Made by a program: the position numbers and the translations under genes. From Elusimicrobiota bacterium (lineage in GTDB: Bacteria > Elusimicrobiota > Elusimicrobia > UBA1565 > UBA9628), in NCBI GenBank assembly GCA_028871595.1, contig JAGWMT010000151.1:1-7506 (forward strand): a stretch of DNA of 7,506 nt, given 5' to 3'. The notes under the pieces were generated by a model. The model was not told where the DNA came from. It saw only the letters and a program-made list of their open reading frames with translations, and ran no database searches. Below are positions 6,007-7,506 of the stretch, piece after piece. Each line of letters begins with the position of its first letter. Within the stretch, counting starts at the first letter, position 1.

Positions 6007-6038
6007 CAGTCATTCTCTCGTCGAGAAACCTCGGGAAA

Positions 6039-6115
6039 TGGTTGCGGGGGCTGGATTTGAACCAGCGACCTCAAGGTTATGAGCCTTGCGAGCTACCGGG
6101 CTGCTCTACCCCGCA
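6039..6115 (-). tRNA. tRNA-Met (anticodon CAT), probable initiator tRNA-fMet
   Basis: 77 nt including an encoded CCA. All arms fold: acceptor GCGGGG/CCCCGC for pairs 2-7; D-stem GAGC/GCTC; anticodon stem CAAGG/CCTTG around loop CTCATAA, with anticodon CAT at plus-strand 6079-6081; T-stem GCTGG/CCAGC with loop TTCAAAT; then ACCA. The A11:U24 pair in the D-stem and the overall resemblance (GAGCAGCC.GGTAGCTCG, CCCCGCAACCA) to bacterial fMet genes mark it as an initiator rather than an elongator. Two deviations from the textbook initiator are visible: position 1 is U, giving a weak U1-A72 pair instead of the C1xA72 mismatch, and the anticodon stem has A29-U41 in place of the first of the three conserved G-C pairs. 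Initiator assignment is therefore probable, not certain; tRNA identity itself is firm. Confidence 0.95.
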
Positions 6116-6120
6116 GAGAC

Positions 6121-6150
6121 ATGATAGCACGGGGAGGGCCGGGAAAGCAA
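6121..6150 (-). promoter_or_regulatory. Likely sigma-70-type promoter of the tRNA-Met gene
   Basis: On the minus strand, TTGCTT (6150-6145) and TATCAT (6126-6121) are separated by 18 bp, each close to the -35 and -10 consensus. The -10 box ends only 5 bp from tRNA position 1, so transcription would start at or within a base or two of the mature 5' end, leaving little or no leader for RNase P to remove. The 107-bp gap up to the stress-protein start otherwise shows only GC-rich sequence (GGCCGGG/CCCGGCC inverted repeat) and the downstream gene's ribosome binding site. Confidence 0.55.
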
Positions 6151-6222
6151 GGCCCGGCCGCCCGAGGGCTGGAATGTTGCGTTGCCCGAGGAAGAACGGG
6201 CCGCGAGCCCAAGGGGGCGTTC

Positions 6223-7026
6223 ATGACTCTACCCGCGCGCCGCATCCTCGTCCCGGACGATTTCACGGCCGCGTCGAGCCATACCTGGGCGTGGGCGCGC
6301 CGCTTCGCCGCTCCCGGAGCGCGGCTCGCCTCTCTCTACGTCTACGACGCCCCGCCCGCCCCGGTCATGGGCCTGCCGGCGCCGCCGCTCACGGGCCGCG
6401 CGGAAAACGCGCTGCTCGAGCGCATGCGCGAGGAGAGGCCGGACGCCTCGTCGTGGCGCGTGGCGGAGGGGGACGCCGTGACCCGCATCCTGCGCGCCTC
6501 GAGGCGCGCGGACCTCGTCGTTCTCGGCACGCACGGGCGCACCGGCCTGGCGCGCGCCGCCTTCGGGTCCGTCGCCGAGGCCGTGATGCACGAGGCGGCG
6601 GTCCCGGTCCTCGCCGTCCGCGGCGCGCCCGGGAAGACGGCCACGGTCCTCGCGCCGGTGACCCTGGAGTCCTACGCGTACAGGGGTCTGCTCCTGGCCG
6701 CGGAGGCGGCGGCCTTCCTCGGTGCCGAGCTCGTGCTGCTGCACCTTACGCCTCCCGGAAAGCGGGAGGGAAATCCCCGCTTCTTCATCGACTCGCTCGT
6801 CGCGCGCCTGCCGCCGGCGCTGCGCGAGAAGACGCGTCCGCGCCTGCTCCTGCGCGGCGGCGAGCCCATTGCCGGCATACTGGCCGAGGCGCGCCGCCAC
6901 GGCCTCGTCGTGCTGACCGCCCACCGCAAATCGCTGCTCGGAGACCTCGTGCTGGGCACCACGGTCGAGCGCGTCGTGCGGCACTCGCCGACGGCGGTGC
7001 TCGCCGCGCCCTCGTCCGGACGCTGA
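6223..7026 (+). CDS. Tandem-domain universal stress protein (UspA family)
   Basis: 267 aa. ATG 6223 is preceded by an AAGGGGG-type ribosome binding site about 7 nt upstream; longer readings of the frame run back into the tRNA and are spurious. Cytoplasmic Usp proteins respond to starvation, oxidative or respiratory stress, some by binding ATP. Domain 1 (about residues 5-135) begins RRILVPDDFT and carries an intact ATP-binding motif G-x2-G-x9-G-S: G102-TH-G105, then G115-S116, ending VPVLAVRG. Domain 2 (about 140-263) has the same fold pattern (TVLAPVTLES, then AVLAAP), but its motif reads T232-AH-R235-x9-G245-T246, so both early glycines are replaced and nucleotide binding there is probably lost. 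The duplicated layout recalls UspE-type tandem proteins. The gene is monocistronic here and converges, with 9 bp between stop codons, on a metal P-type ATPase gene. Family call is firm; stimulus unknown. Confidence 0.92.
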   Translation: MTLPARRILVPDDFTAASSHTWAWARRFAAPGARLASLYVYDAPPAPVMGLPAPPLTGRAENALLERMREERPDASSWRVAEGDAVTRILRASRRADLVVLGTHGRTGLARAAFGSVAEAVMHEAAVPVLAVRGAPGKTATVLAPVTLESYAYRGLLLAAEAAAFLGAELVLLHLTPPGKREGNPRFFIDSLVARLPPALREKTRPRLLLRGGEPIAGILAEARRHGLVVLTAHRKSLLGDLVLGTTVERVVRHSPTAVLAAPSSGR

Positions 7027-7035
7027 GGCCGCGGG

Positions 7036-7506
7036 TCAGTAGTCGGTGAGCCGGCCCGGCGGCCAGGCCGCCCGCACGGCGTTGAGCACGGCCGCCAGGT
7101 CGATGAGCTCCTGGACCACCGCTCCCTCGACGGGGGTCAGCCGCCCCGCGGCCGCGGCCGCCATGCCGATGAGGCTCAGCCCGATGCCGCCCACCGCGCT
7201 CTGCAGGGCGATGCGCCTCATCCGGTCGCCGATGTGCATGAGCTCGTCGATCTTCCCGATGGAGGGCGAGAGGATGACGGCGTCGGCGGCCTCGCTCGCC
7301 ACGTCGTTGTTGGGGCCGAAGGCCACGCCCACCGTGGCCGTGCTCAGCGCCGGCGCGTCGTTGATCCCGTCGCCCACGAACAGGGTCTTGGCCCGGGCCG
7401 TCTCCTCGGCGACGATCGCGACCTTCCCCTCGGGGCTCGTCCCGGCGCGCACCTCCGTGATGCCGAGCGAGCGCGCGAGGTAGCGGACCGAGGCCTCGCG
7501 GTCGCC
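7036..7506 (-). CDS. Heavy-metal-type (P1B) P-type ATPase, C-terminal part (partial)
   Basis: The last 156 residues are present; the 5' end lies beyond the right edge. Order of landmarks: the end of the P-domain, [19 protein letters not shown], then [12 protein letters not shown], then the hinge [11 protein letters not shown] with the Mg-binding aspartates, [15 protein letters not shown], and two C-terminal membrane segments ([20 protein letters not shown] and [20 protein letters not shown]). This is the pattern of P1B heavy-metal pumps, which use ATP to move transition metals across the inner membrane. The last helix reads [11 protein letters not shown], where many zinc/cadmium pumps have a His-Glu pair and copper pumps carry other polar motifs, so the metal cannot be assigned from this piece. 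The metal-binding CPx helix and any N-terminal metal domain are not in the window. It converges on the stress-protein gene; no terminator hairpin is evident in the 9-bp gap. Confidence 0.92.
   Translation of the reverse strand, partial: GDREASVRYLARSLGITEVRAGTSPEGKVAIVAEETARAKTLFVGDGINDAPALSTATVGVAFGPNNDVASEAADAVILSPSIGKIDELMHIGDRMRRIALQSAVGGIGLSLIGMAAAAAGRLTPVEGAVVQELIDLAAVLNAVRAAWPPGRLTDY

Noticed and set aside
6013..6027. TTCTC-TCGTC-GAGAA hairpin in the tRNA trailer
   Set aside because: Only 5 bp with no U-tract. The strong terminator just downstream accounts for transcript ending; at most this is a minor trailer structure.
6129..6163. GC-rich inverted repeat (GGCCGGG...CCCGGCC) between tRNA and stress-protein genes as a terminator
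   Set aside because: No T-run follows on either strand, and it coincides with the likely -35 to -10 region of the tRNA promoter.
6079..6222. N-terminal extension of the stress protein to an ATG at 6079
   Set aside because: It would start inside the tRNA gene and add residues outside the Usp fold; ATG 6223 has a good ribosome binding site and aligns with the normal Usp start.
6229..6984. Minus-strand open frame of 251 codons opposite the stress-protein gene
   Set aside because: Low-complexity Arg/Gly-rich shadow; the plus-strand Usp motifs are unambiguous.
6042..7049. Plus-strand frame starting with RGLDLNQRPQGYEPCELPGC
   Set aside because: Its beginning is the antisense translation of the tRNA gene, a familiar false ORF; the rest is out of frame with the stress protein.
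1..7506. CRISPR array, insertion sequence or long repeat
   Set aside because: No regularly spaced repeats, no transposase gene and no terminal inverted repeats were seen; only the adaptor relic and the short tRNA-like copy repeat within the window.

Overview
The window is GC-rich DNA from a diderm (Gram-negative-type) bacterium. The evidence is a lipid-A-type acyltransferase, an RND efflux pump with its periplasmic adaptor, and several exported or membrane proteins. No gene here fixes the phylum, and I do not assign one.

Layout. From about 5930 down to position 1 every gene is on the minus strand, in this order of transcription: a tyrosine recombinase (5930-4950); a 132-aa membrane protein that overlaps its stop codon (4953-4555); a decayed fragment of a second RND adaptor gene (about 4520-4346); an LpxL/HtrB-type acyltransferase with no conventional start codon (about 4350-3454); a DUF347/COG4705 membrane protein (3383 or 3359-2496); an exported PepSY-like protein (2496-2056); a very short RND adaptor (1984-1325); and the N-terminal part of an RND transporter that leaves the window at position 1. 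The last four form a tight cassette: DUF347 and PepSY-like genes overlap by 1 nt (TAATG), adaptor and RND genes by 4 nt (ATGA), and 71 bp separate the two pairs.

Upstream of the recombinase lies a tRNA-Met(CAT), also on the minus strand (6115-6039). It has initiator features, its own likely promoter, and a textbook intrinsic terminator (6006-5978). Between that terminator and the recombinase start is a short imperfect copy of the tRNA's D-arm/anticodon-arm sequence, which may be an attachment-site scar.

Right of the tRNA, a tandem universal stress protein (6223-7026, plus strand) converges, with 9 bp between the stop codons, on the C-terminal part of a heavy-metal-type P-type ATPase (minus strand, 5' end beyond the window).

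The most unusual points are: (i) the adaptor protein, which keeps the beta-barrel and membrane-proximal parts but appears to lack the lipoyl and coiled-coil hairpin domains; (ii) the frameshifted, stop-containing relic of a second adaptor about 2.7 kb away, next to an acyltransferase gene that lacks an ATG/GTG/TTG at its expected N-terminus; (iii) the DUF347 + PepSY-like + mini-adaptor + RND cassette, which I read as a candidate envelope or metal-homeostasis export module (inference); and (iv) the tRNA-fMet fragment beside the recombinase.
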